Source: Candidatus Altarchaeales archaeon
GTDB taxonomy: Archaea > Altiarchaeota > Altiarchaeia > IMC4 > SCGC-AAA252-I15
Assembly (NCBI GenBank): GCA_014729705.1
Contig: WJJK01000141.1
Span: 1 to 30,340 of the forward strand
DNA length: 30,340 bases
Direction: 5' to 3'
The number at the start of each line of letters is the position of its first letter. Position 1 is the first letter of the stretch. Shown one piece after another: positions 7,334-13,968 of this stretch. A model generated the notes under the pieces. That model made no database searches. It saw only the letters and a program-made list of their open reading frames with translations, and was not told where the DNA came from. The position numbers and the translations under genes were made by a program.

Positions 7334-7538
7334 TTGATAGTCCTACCAGGTCCTCTTTTTGTTGGTCTGTTAAAACCCAGTGCTTGAGCTTTAGTCCCCT
7401 GGCTATCATAGCCTGGTTGAGGACTGAAGCTACCCTTTCTGTTATTCTTAACTCTTCTGGGCAGCGGACTGTAGCAATGTCGCCATTGGTTTCTACGGAA
7501 ACCTCTATGTTGAGTACAACGGGATCTTGTTGGGACAT
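7302..7538 (-). CDS. Small hypothetical protein next to dUTPase (78 aa)
   Basis: I choose ATG at 7538, one base after the dUTPase stop, because AGGAAGGAACTAAC precedes it; a longer frame running back into dUTPase has no such site. The product begins MSQQDPVVLNIEVSVET and contains a beta-prone N-terminal half and a helical RITERVASVLNQAMIARG segment. It overlaps the phospholipase start by 32 bases, so the two are probably translated together. It may be a partner of the phospholipase, but no domain is recognised. Confidence 0.55.
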   Translation of the reverse strand: MSQQDPVVLNIEVSVETNGDIATVRCPEELRITERVASVLNQAMIARGLKLKHWVLTDQQKEDLVGLSNVVVGQITED

Positions 7539-7539
7539 G

Positions 7540-7992
7540 TTAGTTCCTTCCTGTAGATCCAAATCCCCCGGCGCCTCTTTCTGTGGCACTTATTTCATCT
7601 ACGATTTCAAAGTTCCTGCGATAAACTTTGCTAAGTACCATCTGGGCAATGCGGTCTCCTACCGAAACGCGGAAGACGTCGGGGCTGTGATTAATCAAAA
7701 TAACTTTTAATTCCCCTCGATAGTCCGAATCAATGGTTCCGGGTGTATTAAGAACGGTCACTCCGTGCTTAAAAGCTAAACCACTGCGAGGACGTATTTG
7801 TACTTCTAATCCAGGAGACATTTCAAAAGAAAGACCTGTTTTTATAGTCTCCCACTCTCCTGGTAAAAGGTCTACATTTTCAACGGCGTACAAGTCAGCG
7901 CCGGAGGATCCAGAGGTTTGGTAGGTGGGAACCTTTGCTTCAGGGTGTATTTTCTTAATCTTAAACATTTCTGGAGTAGTAAAATCTGACAT
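7540..7992 (-). CDS. dut: dUTP diphosphatase (150 aa)
   Basis: Trimeric dUTPase that splits dUTP to dUMP and pyrophosphate, limiting uracil in DNA and supplying dUMP for thymidylate synthesis. All five family motifs are present: SSGADLYA (residues 29-36), RPRSGLA (67-73), NTPGTIDSDYRGE (82-94) with the catalytic Asp and Tyr, GDRIAQMVL (112-120) and the C-terminal P-loop-like RGAGGFGSTG (139-148). Length is typical of the family. It lies between a possible beta-clip paralogue (7992-8447) and the phospholipase gene pair. It pairs functionally with the uracil-DNA glycosylase at 25102. Confidence 0.95.
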   Translation of the reverse strand: MSDFTTPEMFKIKKIHPEAKVPTYQTSGSSGADLYAVENVDLLPGEWETIKTGLSFEMSPGLEVQIRPRSGLAFKHGVTVLNTPGTIDSDYRGELKVILINHSPDVFRVSVGDRIAQMVLSKVYRRNFEIVDEISATERGAGGFGSTGRN

Positions 7993-8447
7993 TACTTTAC
8001 CTCAAATCTTACATCTTGATTACGCTTTTGTGGCGCACTTCTCTTGAGCGGTCCCTTCTTGACTGGGGCCTCATAGTGAAAATCTTCTGGTTCTATAGGT
8101 TCTGTAGTCAGCACATGGCCTATGGCGATGGGATCACGGGGCATGAGGTGGATGGGGCTTCTACCAGAGTTTCTGATGGGTATCTCTACTGGTACCTCTG
8201 GGCTATTTTTATCTATGCAAATCATAGCAGGAAAAAGTTCTCCTACTCTTTCCGAAAGTTTAGGATGAGTTTTGATTTCCAAAATACCATTCTCATCTTC
8301 CACTTTAACAACGACGTTTACAGGTATCCTCATTATCTCCGAGGGTTGTATTACCTGTGGCCGAATAGCAGAGAAATAAAGAGTTCTTTCTTCTACATCT
8401 ACTCCCCCTGGCTCGTTTTCTTTTGCTTTGCAAAAATAAACCTTCAT
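7992..8447 (-). CDS. Possible diverged dUTPase-like (beta-clip) protein (151 aa)
   Basis: I start it at ATG 8447, behind CAAGGTATATT; the longer frame to 8651 runs over the gene above. The 151-residue product starts MKVYFCKAKENEPGG. Residues 40-112 have the rhythm of a dUTPase core: VEDENGILEIKTHPKLSE in place of the motif 2 region, VPVEIPIRNSGRSPIHLMPRDPIAIG resembling the run into motif 4 (dUTPase: GDRIAQ). Catalytic motifs 1, 3 and 5 are absent, so it is unlikely to be an active dUTPase. It directly precedes dUTPase with a one-base overlap. Similar dead paralogues can be virion or regulatory proteins. The fold call is inference. Confidence 0.5.
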   Translation of the reverse strand: MKVYFCKAKENEPGGVDVEERTLYFSAIRPQVIQPSEIMRIPVNVVVKVEDENGILEIKTHPKLSERVGELFPAMICIDKNSPEVPVEIPIRNSGRSPIHLMPRDPIAIGHVLTTEPIEPEDFHYEAPVKKGPLKRSAPQKRNQDVRFEVK

Positions 8448-8459
8448 AATATACCTTGA

Positions 8460-8489
8460 AGCCGCCCGGGCATAGAGCCCGGGACGGCT
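8460..8489 (-). promoter_or_regulatory. Strong GC-rich intergenic stem-loop before the 8447 gene
   Basis: On the minus strand AGCCG-CCCGGGC pairs fully with GCCCGGG-CGGCT around a TCTAT loop, with one bulged base. CAAGG, the ribosome binding site for the 8447 start, follows immediately. There is no T-run. The layout mirrors the stem-loop at 2540-2565, which also ends GGCTT before a CAAGG. Confidence 0.55.
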
Positions 8490-8500
8490 GACAAAAATTG

Positions 8501-8797
8501 TTAGGCACCTCGACCAGGGTTGTCCGAAGTGGTAACGCCAGGTAGAGTGGCATTTCCACTTGGAAGCTTGCCTGATCGTCCAGTGCTGACGGTCTGAGTT
8601 CCAGTGGAGCTGGATCGTAGATCCAGATTCTGGAAGTAGCCGCGGTTCCACTGCATACCAAACTGAGCGGCAGGTACGGGACCAGCCATGTCAGGGTTTC
8701 GAGTGGTCTCAGGGCCGAAACCGTTAGCATTGGTGTCGAATACAGGGTCAAGCGAATCGAGGTTTACAACTGTTCCGTCGTGTTGTAGTACACCCAT
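8501..8797 (-). CDS. Low-complexity hypothetical protein, possibly structural (98 aa)
   Basis: The start at ATG 8797 is decided by CGGAGGGATAAAA just upstream; the frame can be extended to a GTG at 8911, but without a binding site. The 98-residue product begins MGVLQHDGTVVNLD and is rich in Gly, Ser, Thr, Asn and Pro (RSSSTGTQTVSTGRSGK), which suggests an unstructured or virion-associated protein. No known domain is recognised. Confidence 0.6.
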   Translation of the reverse strand: MGVLQHDGTVVNLDSLDPVFDTNANGFGPETTRNPDMAGPVPAAQFGMQWNRGYFQNLDLRSSSTGTQTVSTGRSGKLPSGNATLPGVTTSDNPGRGA

Positions 8798-8933
8798 TTT
8801 TATCCCTCCGTTGTTAGTTTTCGGGTCTTGGGTCTGTGAGTCGCCGGGAGAAGGACCGGTTGGGCGCAGCTCTGAAGGCCTGGACATAGTCCGAAAGACT
8901 TTGTCGCTCACCCATGGAGGGATTACCCAAGAC
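8798..8933 (-). other. Non-coding leader region between two genes
   Basis: This 136-base stretch has no supported gene. It carries a 9-base inverted repeat: GTCTTGGGT at its upstream edge and ACCCAAGAC near 8820-8830, about 100 bases apart, which could fold the region into a leader. I see no good promoter match. Confidence 0.3.
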
Positions 8934-9197
8934 TTATCGAACCTTCTTCAAGAAATCCTCATTTACTCGAGGAAGGTTTGTAAGATTGTTACCCTCACTG
9001 GCGTCCGCCTTGGTCCTTACCGCATCGTCGCCGTAAGCACTAAGGAGGACTGGTTTGTCTCCATCCCAGTGGCGAACAACGAGCTTCCTGCTAAAGCTTA
9101 CCAGGGAGTTTAAATCCTCCTTGCTAACTCTAACAAGATAGTCGTCTTCTCCGAGCTCGGCTAAAAGCTCTACATCTACATAAGTTTCTTCGCCCAT
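8934..9197 (-). CDS. Small acidic hypothetical protein (87 aa)
   Basis: First gene after the promoter at 9266-9294. ATG at 9197 follows AAAGG with 7-base spacing. The 87-residue product starts MGEETYVDVELLAELGEDDY and is acidic in the first third. It contains a beta-prone segment (KLVVRHWDGDKPVLLSAYG) at about 38-56. Its own promoter implies a timing different from the genes upstream. Function unknown. Confidence 0.6.
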   Translation of the reverse strand: MGEETYVDVELLAELGEDDYLVRVSKEDLNSLVSFSRKLVVRHWDGDKPVLLSAYGDDAVRTKADASEGNNLTNLPRVNEDFLKKVR

Positions 9198-9223
9198 TGT
9201 AAAACCTTTCTGTTAAACAACAA

Positions 9224-9245
9224 TCTTACGTAAAAAAGCGTAAGA
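9224..9245 (-). promoter_or_regulatory. Leader stem-loop of the transcript from the 9266 promoter
   Basis: TCTTACG pairs with CGTAAGA around an 8-base T-rich loop; CAA and TTG can extend the stem past a small bulge. It lies about 15 bases after the predicted transcription start and 27 bases before the ATG at 9197. Confidence 0.45.
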
Positions 9246-9265
9246 AAATTGCCGCTGTTAGATAA

Positions 9266-9294
9266 ACTATAAGTTATTTGGGCTTTTTTGTCAA
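9266..9294 (-). promoter_or_regulatory. Sigma70-like promoter (TTGACA-N17-TATAGT)
   Basis: A perfect -35 TTGACA (9294-9289) and a -10 TATAGT (9271-9266) stand 17 bases apart, just after the cold shock gene stop. Predicted start is near 9259. It should drive 8934-9197 and the genes to its left. Confidence 0.7.
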
Positions 9295-9297
9295 ATA

Positions 9298-9537
9298 CTA
9301 CTGGTCAGAGGCTCCGGGTCCGCGTACCACATTCTCAGCTTGCGGTTTTCCTTCTTCGCTCCAAACAAGATCAAAGTCTACGGTCTCGCCTTGTTCCAGC
9401 TTCTTGTAGCCTTCCATCTGGATCTTTGTCCAGTGGACGAAGACGTCGCGGGTCTTTCCGTCGTCGTCAGTTACCTCAGGGGTTGTTAGGAAACCAAAAC
9501 CCTTCTTGGGGTCAAACCACTTGCAAACACCTTGCAT
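9298..9537 (-). CDS. Cold shock domain protein (79 aa)
   Basis: A single OB-fold cold shock domain that binds single-stranded RNA or DNA, with RNP1 KKGFGFL at residues 11-17 and RNP2 DVFVHW at 31-36. It has the usual N-terminal G-x-x-KWF step. An insertion of about five residues (EVTDDDGKT) lies between RNP1 and RNP2, and the C-terminus is slightly longer than bacterial CspA. ATG at 9537 follows TTTAGGAGTGTAAGAAA. In a phage it may melt RNA structures or protect transcripts, which fits with a genome rich in leader hairpins; that link is speculation. Confidence 0.9.
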   Translation of the reverse strand: MQGVCKWFDPKKGFGFLTTPEVTDDDGKTRDVFVHWTKIQMEGYKKLEQGETVDFDLVWSEEGKPQAENVVRGPGASDQ

Positions 9538-9556
9538 TTTCTTACACTCCTAAATC

Positions 9557-9571
9557 GCGGGCATTTCCCGC
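9557..9571 (-). promoter_or_regulatory. Short stem-loop before the cold shock gene
   Basis: GCGGG pairs with CCCGC around an AAATG loop, between the aminopeptidase stop and the TAGGAG site for 9537. It has no T-run. Confidence 0.35.
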
Positions 9572-9581
9572 TTACAAATCT

Positions 9582-10370
9582 TTATAGTTTTCTTGTATTT
9601 CCACCATGGGAAAGTACTTCTGGACCATTTTCAGTTATGAGAACCATGTGTTCTACATGCGTAGCCCTGGAGCCATCCAGGGTTACTATGGTCCATTTGT
9701 CGGGGAGAACCCCCAATCCTACCTTATGCTTCAAGAGCATAGGTTCCAGGCAGAAAACCATACCGGGTTTTAAAGTTATTCCCCGGCCTGGTCTTCCGAA
9801 GTTGGGGACTTGAGGGGCTTCATGCATTTCTCTCCCTATAGCGTGTCCACAGAACTGCAAGACGTTTTCGTATCTACTGTTAAAAATAGAAGATTGAATG
9901 GAGTTACTTATATCACTCAGTCTGTTTCCAGGGCGACAGGCCTTGATACCTTCGTGTAAAGCTTTGTGCGAGGCGTTCATGATCCTTTCATCTTCTTCGG
10001 ATATATTTCCTACCCCAAAAAGTCGGGCAAAATCGGCAAACCAACCATCGATGCTCAAACCGCAATCTATAGTTAAAATGTCTCCGTCTTCTATAGGCTT
10101 ATCATCCGGAATACCGTGTACTAAAACGTGATTACGTGAAAAACAAATACTTGCGGGAAACCCAGGAACTCCAGGCGACATAGAATAGTTCTTAAAAGCT
10201 GGAATACCTCCATTATCCCGTATAAAGGTTTCGGCCAATGCGTCCAGTTCTCTGCCCGTCATCCCGGCCTTTGTCTTGGCTTCAGACTCTAATATATCCA
10301 AACAATCCGCCAGGACGGCAGCAGATTTTTTCATCTTTAAAACTTGTTCAGGTGTCTTAATCACGGACAT
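9582..10370 (-). CDS. map: Methionine aminopeptidase, type I (262 aa)
   Basis: Removes the N-terminal methionine from new proteins after deformylation. The pita-bread-fold metal ligands are all present: Asp102 (IDCG), Asp113 (ADFAR), His176 (GHAIG), Glu209 (LEPM) and Glu240 (VEHM). The substrate-binding His85 (HGIPDD) is also there. Length and order match bacterial type I enzymes, without extra N-terminal domains. It overlaps the transglycosylase gene by 14 bases. Together with the peptide deformylase at 23113 it completes N-terminal methionine excision, a combination that is uncommon in one phage. Expected to be an active cytosolic metalloenzyme. Confidence 0.95.
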   Translation of the reverse strand: MSVIKTPEQVLKMKKSAAVLADCLDILESEAKTKAGMTGRELDALAETFIRDNGGIPAFKNYSMSPGVPGFPASICFSRNHVLVHGIPDDKPIEDGDILTIDCGLSIDGWFADFARLFGVGNISEEDERIMNASHKALHEGIKACRPGNRLSDISNSIQSSIFNSRYENVLQFCGHAIGREMHEAPQVPNFGRPGRGITLKPGMVFCLEPMLLKHKVGLGVLPDKWTIVTLDGSRATHVEHMVLITENGPEVLSHGGNTRKL

Positions 10371-11079
10371 TGTCTATCAACTCTCCAGGAAATAAGAGGC
10401 TAACTTCTGTTATTCCCTCTCTGGTGTGCCACATAATGTTTATGTCTTTATGCTCTTTTGCATAAGCTAAGAGAAAGTTTACAAAAGCTGCGTGACTTTC
10501 TTTAGCTTGCGGTGTTTCTTTTTCTTCTTCCTTGGCTAGCTCGTGCCAAGCTACATACCAGGCAGCTACGCCAGGAGCGTAGTGGTCTGCTTGAGACTTG
10601 TAACGGGAAGGAAGTTGATTGATTTCTTCTACTGCCTTTTCGTGACCGTCATGCTTTATTACCAGAGCAGCTGCTTTTCCGCCTGCGTTATAAAAAGTTA
10701 GAACGGCTTCGAGCTGGGTTTTGCGGTTAGAAACATTAGGGTACTTCTTATTATAGAGCCACCACAAATAAGCACAAATAGCTTTTATGCCCAAGTCCTT
10801 TTCGTCCGCCTCTTGCTTGTGAAAATCATGGAGGTTTTTAGGATCAGGACAATCAGACATGTTTGCTATGTTTTGTATCTGACGCGCACCAATACTTGTA
10901 AACTGACCATAACCGTAAGCTCCTGTAGGACTTATAGCCTCAGAAACGAAACGGGATTCTTGTGTAATCAGGGCCCTTACAAGATTGGGATCAATTCCAA
11001 AAGTTTTAGAGTACTTGAGTATGTAAGGACGTACTTCCTTCTCTCTTTCTCTAACGCTTTGGGAAATATGTACGCTCAT
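10357..11079 (-). CDS. Lytic transglycosylase, SLT family (240 aa)
   Basis: A soluble lytic transglycosylase-type domain that cleaves the glycan strands of peptidoglycan. Catalytic Glu41 sits in ALITQESRF; SPTGAYGYGQFTSIGA (50-65) and AVLTFYNAGG (125-134) are the other conserved family blocks. About 90 further residues after the domain are charged and helical. There is no signal peptide, so export would need a holin, or the enzyme is carried in the virion for entry. It overlaps the IMPDH-like gene by 4 bases (ATGA) and the aminopeptidase by 14. Endolysin or tail-linked hydrolase cannot be told apart here. Confidence 0.85.
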   Translation of the reverse strand: MSVHISQSVREREKEVRPYILKYSKTFGIDPNLVRALITQESRFVSEAISPTGAYGYGQFTSIGARQIQNIANMSDCPDPKNLHDFHKQEADEKDLGIKAICAYLWWLYNKKYPNVSNRKTQLEAVLTFYNAGGKAAALVIKHDGHEKAVEEINQLPSRYKSQADHYAPGVAAWYVAWHELAKEEEKETPQAKESHAAFVNFLLAYAKEHKDINIMWHTREGITEVSLLFPGELIDNVRD

Positions 11080-12110
11080 TCCTTCCTCCGCGGATTACTT
11101 TCCGCTCCGTAGTTATTACTTACTTGCATGAACTCAGCCTTACGCTGTAGTTCTTTTATACTGCGGGCTCCTCCATAAGTTAGACCACTTCGAAGTCCCC
11201 CGAGGATTTCATCTATAAGGTCATTTGCAGATCCAGAAACCGGAGCCCAGAAGTCAGTGCCTTCTGCTACGGTCTTTTCTTTAAGACCCCCGTAAAATTC
11301 ATTCTGGAAGTCTTCGCTAGCTTGTCCCCGGTACTTGCATACGGGAGTTCCGCGCCCGACGTCACAGAAGTAACCATCTTCAACGTTGAGCTTCTTTTCC
11401 GCAGCGCTCTCTTCCGTTAGAGCGAAGAGTTTTCCGATCATTACCGTAGAAGCCCCGGCAGCCAGAGCCAGAACCACATCGCGGCTGTTTCGGATTCCTC
11501 CATCCGCAATAATAGGCACTCTTAATTTTCTGGCAATTTGAGCACACTCATAAACAGCAGTAAACTGCGGAACCCCAAATCCAGTCACGATGCGGGTGGT
11601 ACAAGCTGCGCCAGGACCAACACCTACCTTGACCGCGTCTGCTCCAGCATTTACGAGATCCTGGTAAGCCATTGGGGTGCATACGTTCCCTGCTACTATT
11701 TCTATGTGCGGAAACTGTTTCTTTATGGTGCTAATAATGTTGTGCATCTTCTCGGAGTGACCATGAGCTACGTCTATGCATACCCCCTTGGGTTTCTCTT
11801 CCAAGATGCGAAATAGATCGGGACCCTCTTTGATTCCGCAGGAAACAAGTATATTTCCCTGAAACTGTTTAATCCATTCAACTTGTTTTTCCACAGAAGC
11901 AAATCTATGGAAGATAGGCATTCCACCTCTTCGTAGGATTATTTCCGCCAGACTTGGACTTATTACTGTATCCATGTTAGCTGGAATCAGTGGCATACCT
12001 ATTTCGATGTTTTTAGTAAGCCACGTTGAGGTATCTGGTTCTGTCCTGCTCGGAACGTTGTTGTACTGAGGTACAAGACAGACATCGTCAAAAGTAAGTC
12101 CAAACTGCAT
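11076..12110 (-). CDS. IMP dehydrogenase / GMP reductase family enzyme (344 aa)
   Basis: A TIM-barrel purine enzyme converting IMP and XMP, or GMP and IMP. Catalytic Cys170 is in VGVGPGAACTTRIVTG; the phosphate site ADGGIRNS is at 202-209 and the flap-like KYRGQAS at 259-265. There is no CBS regulatory domain, and the length of 344 is typical of GMP reductase rather than IMPDH (near 490). The final GGLRSGLTYGGA block is IMPDH-like, while KTVAEG recalls GMP reductase. So reaction direction is undecided. It would alter guanine nucleotide supply during infection. A two-base gap separates it from the peptidase gene. Confidence 0.85.
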   Translation of the reverse strand: MQFGLTFDDVCLVPQYNNVPSRTEPDTSTWLTKNIEIGMPLIPANMDTVISPSLAEIILRRGGMPIFHRFASVEKQVEWIKQFQGNILVSCGIKEGPDLFRILEEKPKGVCIDVAHGHSEKMHNIISTIKKQFPHIEIVAGNVCTPMAYQDLVNAGADAVKVGVGPGAACTTRIVTGFGVPQFTAVYECAQIARKLRVPIIADGGIRNSRDVVLALAAGASTVMIGKLFALTEESAAEKKLNVEDGYFCDVGRGTPVCKYRGQASEDFQNEFYGGLKEKTVAEGTDFWAPVSGSANDLIDEILGGLRSGLTYGGARSIKELQRKAEFMQVSNNYGAESNPRRKE

Positions 12111-12111
12111 T

Positions 12112-13323
12112 TTACTTCCCTATAGTTTTTCCAAACTTCATATCGCCTTGGAAAGCGCGACTTGCGACTCTCCGTATGTAAGAATCGTTTAAATCATCAA
12201 GAATGTCAAGCTGGTTTTTGTAAGGGTCTCCCTCAATAGTTCCTTCCAACCAACTTTCCCACATAAGGGCAGTCGCTTCGTCTGTTCTCTCGGAGGCTAC
12301 CAGTGTCTCATACTTGCCGGCCATGATCATGTTTCTTATTCGCTGGGAATCAAAGGCCTGCTTGAAGTTCTTCACGCAATCTCTAACTGTTCTTTCTAAC
12401 TTTTTAAAGCGCTCCACATCTGTTGCTGCTCTTATTTTCAGATAATAACTTTTTCCAGCTCTTAGTTCATCGTATATAGAGGCGCTAACCCAGTAACAGA
12501 GTCCTCTTTTTTCACGTAGCTCTTCGAACAAATACTGACTAAAGCACGCCACCGCTATGTCCAGAGCCATTTTCCCTTTCCTGGTCTTGGGCACAAAGAC
12601 AGGTTTCAATAGCATCAGATACTCTTGCTCAAGTAAGTGCTTTTTTAGGGTAAGAGTTTTGTTTATGAACTTAAATTTAGGTCTTCTTTTCCTGTGCGGT
12701 CTCTCTCTATTAGAGTTGTCAAATCTATTTACCGCTCGTAGTACTTGTTCTTCGGTCAAATCTCCAGCGATGGCGAGAACCAGATTGTCACCTCTATAAT
12801 AGTTATTGTAAAAAAGCTTGAGGTCTTCTATAGTGGCTCTTTTTATGCTTTCTATAGAACCCATTATGGGATGATAGTCTTCTCCCAGAGCGTGTCTGTA
12901 GGTCTCGGTTTCCAGTTCGTGGTCAGCGTCATCCTGCTCGCCCTGAATTTCCGAAATAATAACAGGCTTCTCTATTTCTTCCCATCTTTCCTCCGGAAAG
13001 GTGGGGTTATGTAGGATGTCCATAAGAACTTCCAGGGACTCTTCCCACACCGAGCGCATACAGTTTGCGCTATAGTGGGTTTTGTCATGTCCCGTCCATG
13101 CATTGGAATCTGCGCCTATTTTTTCCCAGTCCCTGTTTATTTGTTCCCAATCCCTATTTTGGGTTCCAGCAAAAAGCATGTGTTCTAATGCATGGCAATA
13201 ACCCTCGTTCTCGGGCTTTTCTTCTATGGCACCCAGATTGACGAAGTAAGACAGATCTACAATGTGGCTTTTCATAGGTCTAAATAGAACCTTTAAGCCT
13301 CTGTCCGATTCGAGAGCGCGCAT
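12112..13323 (-). CDS. M16 family zinc metallopeptidase (403 aa)
   Basis: An inverzincin: HALEH (His44, Glu47, His48) followed exactly 76 residues later by Glu125 gives the family signature HxxEH-x76-E. The second half carries the matching FEELREKRGLCYWVSA block with its conserved Arg and Tyr. At 403 residues it has two homologous halves, as in mitochondrial processing peptidase subunits and bacterial YmxG-type enzymes, which act as dimers with peptides enclosed. A seven-residue tandem repeat, NRDWEQI-NRDWEKI, lies just after the active site. ATG 13323 follows AAGGAGGAGT and a leader hairpin, under its own promoter. The substrate is unknown: virion protein maturation or host peptide cleavage are options. 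Confidence 0.88.
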   Translation of the reverse strand: MRALESDRGLKVLFRPMKSHIVDLSYFVNLGAIEEKPENEGYCHALEHMLFAGTQNRDWEQINRDWEKIGADSNAWTGHDKTHYSANCMRSVWEESLEVLMDILHNPTFPEERWEEIEKPVIISEIQGEQDDADHELETETYRHALGEDYHPIMGSIESIKRATIEDLKLFYNNYYRGDNLVLAIAGDLTEEQVLRAVNRFDNSNRERPHRKRRPKFKFINKTLTLKKHLLEQEYLMLLKPVFVPKTRKGKMALDIAVACFSQYLFEELREKRGLCYWVSASIYDELRAGKSYYLKIRAATDVERFKKLERTVRDCVKNFKQAFDSQRIRNMIMAGKYETLVASERTDEATALMWESWLEGTIEGDPYKNQLDILDDLNDSYIRRVASRAFQGDMKFGKTIGK

Positions 13324-13335
13324 ACTCCTCCTTGT

Positions 13336-13363
13336 CTGGAAAAGCGATTACTCGCTCTTCCAG
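13336..13363 (-). promoter_or_regulatory. Transcript 5'-end stem-loop before the M16 gene
   Basis: CTGGAAGAGCGA pairs with TCGCTTTTCCAG (12 pairs, one G-U) around a GTAA loop. It starts almost at the predicted transcription start of the promoter at 13367-13395 and ends just before ACAAGGAGGAGT-ATG. A hairpin at the very 5' end can protect an mRNA from decay. Confidence 0.55.
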
Positions 13364-13366
13364 TCA

Positions 13367-13395
13367 ATAATAACGTAATCAGCCATTAACTTCAA
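13367..13395 (-). promoter_or_regulatory. Sigma70-like promoter (TTGAAG-N17-TATTAT)
   Basis: -35 TTGAAG (13395-13390) and -10 TATTAT (13372-13367) are 17 bases apart. The -35 lies in the end of the small gene at 13379-13597. Predicted start is near 13360, giving a leader that folds into the stem-loop at 13336-13363. Confidence 0.55.
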
Positions 13396-13597
13396 TGTTA
13401 ATGCCGTTGGATCCCCCGCTACCACCGGGTTTATCTTTACGTCGCTCCCGGATAGCCGCAAACCTTTCTTCCTTTAGCTTTTCCTTATGCTTCCTGTCTT
13501 CTTTCCATTGGCGCTGATACTCAGCTCTGTCTTCTTTTGTGGATTCTACTCGGCGAATAGAAACTCCCTTTCCAGGAGTGTACGCATTAGCACCCAT
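13379..13597 (-). CDS. Small charged hypothetical protein (72 aa)
   Basis: A 72-residue protein. Residues 20-58 are a highly charged helix of Lys, Arg and Glu (RKHKEKLKEERFAAIRERRK), flanked by a short N-terminus and a Gly/Ser-rich tail. Its ATG overlaps the cupin stop as TAATG. The end of the gene contains the -35 element of a downstream promoter. It may bind nucleic acid or an acidic partner. No family recognised. Confidence 0.55.
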   Translation of the reverse strand: MGANAYTPGKGVSIRRVESTKEDRAEYQRQWKEDRKHKEKLKEERFAAIRERRKDKPGGSGGSNGINIEVNG

Positions 13598-13965
13598 TAT
13601 TTCCTCCCGTACACGTCCTTTATTCTCTCAATGTCTGCCTCGTCAAAATCTCCGAAAGCCATTTCAAGAAATTTGGCATCGTGTACTATCTGTGTGTTTT
13701 TGATGGAATGGGTTGTGCCTCGAGGAATAAATACTGGTTCAACAGACACTGACACATCCTTCATAAAAATAGTCTTATCTCCTACCAAAGCCACGAGTCC
13801 TGGATCCAATGCGACCCATAGCTCGTCTCTGTGTTGGTGTCTCTGTACAGAGAGTTGTTCTCCAGGGTGAACCTCTATGATTTTTACCGTGGTTTGTTCA
13901 TTTTCACAAAACTGGATGAACTTTCCCCACGGGCGGTATTCCTGGTAGAACCTTTCTTCAAACAT
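13597..13965 (-). CDS. Mannose-6-phosphate isomerase type II-like cupin (122 aa)
   Basis: A single cupin domain matching the C-terminal isomerase part of ManC/type II phosphomannose isomerases. Visible are the family's RPWGKF start, the metal-binding RHQHRDELW (His43, His45, Glu49), the second cupin motif with PRGTTHSIKN (His86), and the characteristic ending FDEADIERIKDVYGR. The nucleotidyltransferase domain is missing. The usual reaction interconverts fructose-6-P and mannose-6-P. It could change surface sugars or make a nucleotide sugar for glycosylation. Spacing of three bases from the actin-like gene shows they are co-transcribed; a functional link is not evident. Confidence 0.8.
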   Translation of the reverse strand: MFEERFYQEYRPWGKFIQFCENEQTTVKIIEVHPGEQLSVQRHQHRDELWVALDPGLVALVGDKTIFMKDVSVSVEPVFIPRGTTHSIKNTQIVHDAKFLEMAFGDFDEADIERIKDVYGRK

Positions 13966-13968
13966 AGT

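Noticed and set aside
7992..8651. A 219-residue form of the dUTPase-like gene
   Set aside because: Its N-terminal part overlaps another gene and the strong hairpin; ATG 8447 has its own binding site.
8501..8911. A longer form of the 8501 gene starting at GTG 8911
   Set aside because: There is no ribosome binding site there, while ATG 8797 has an excellent one.
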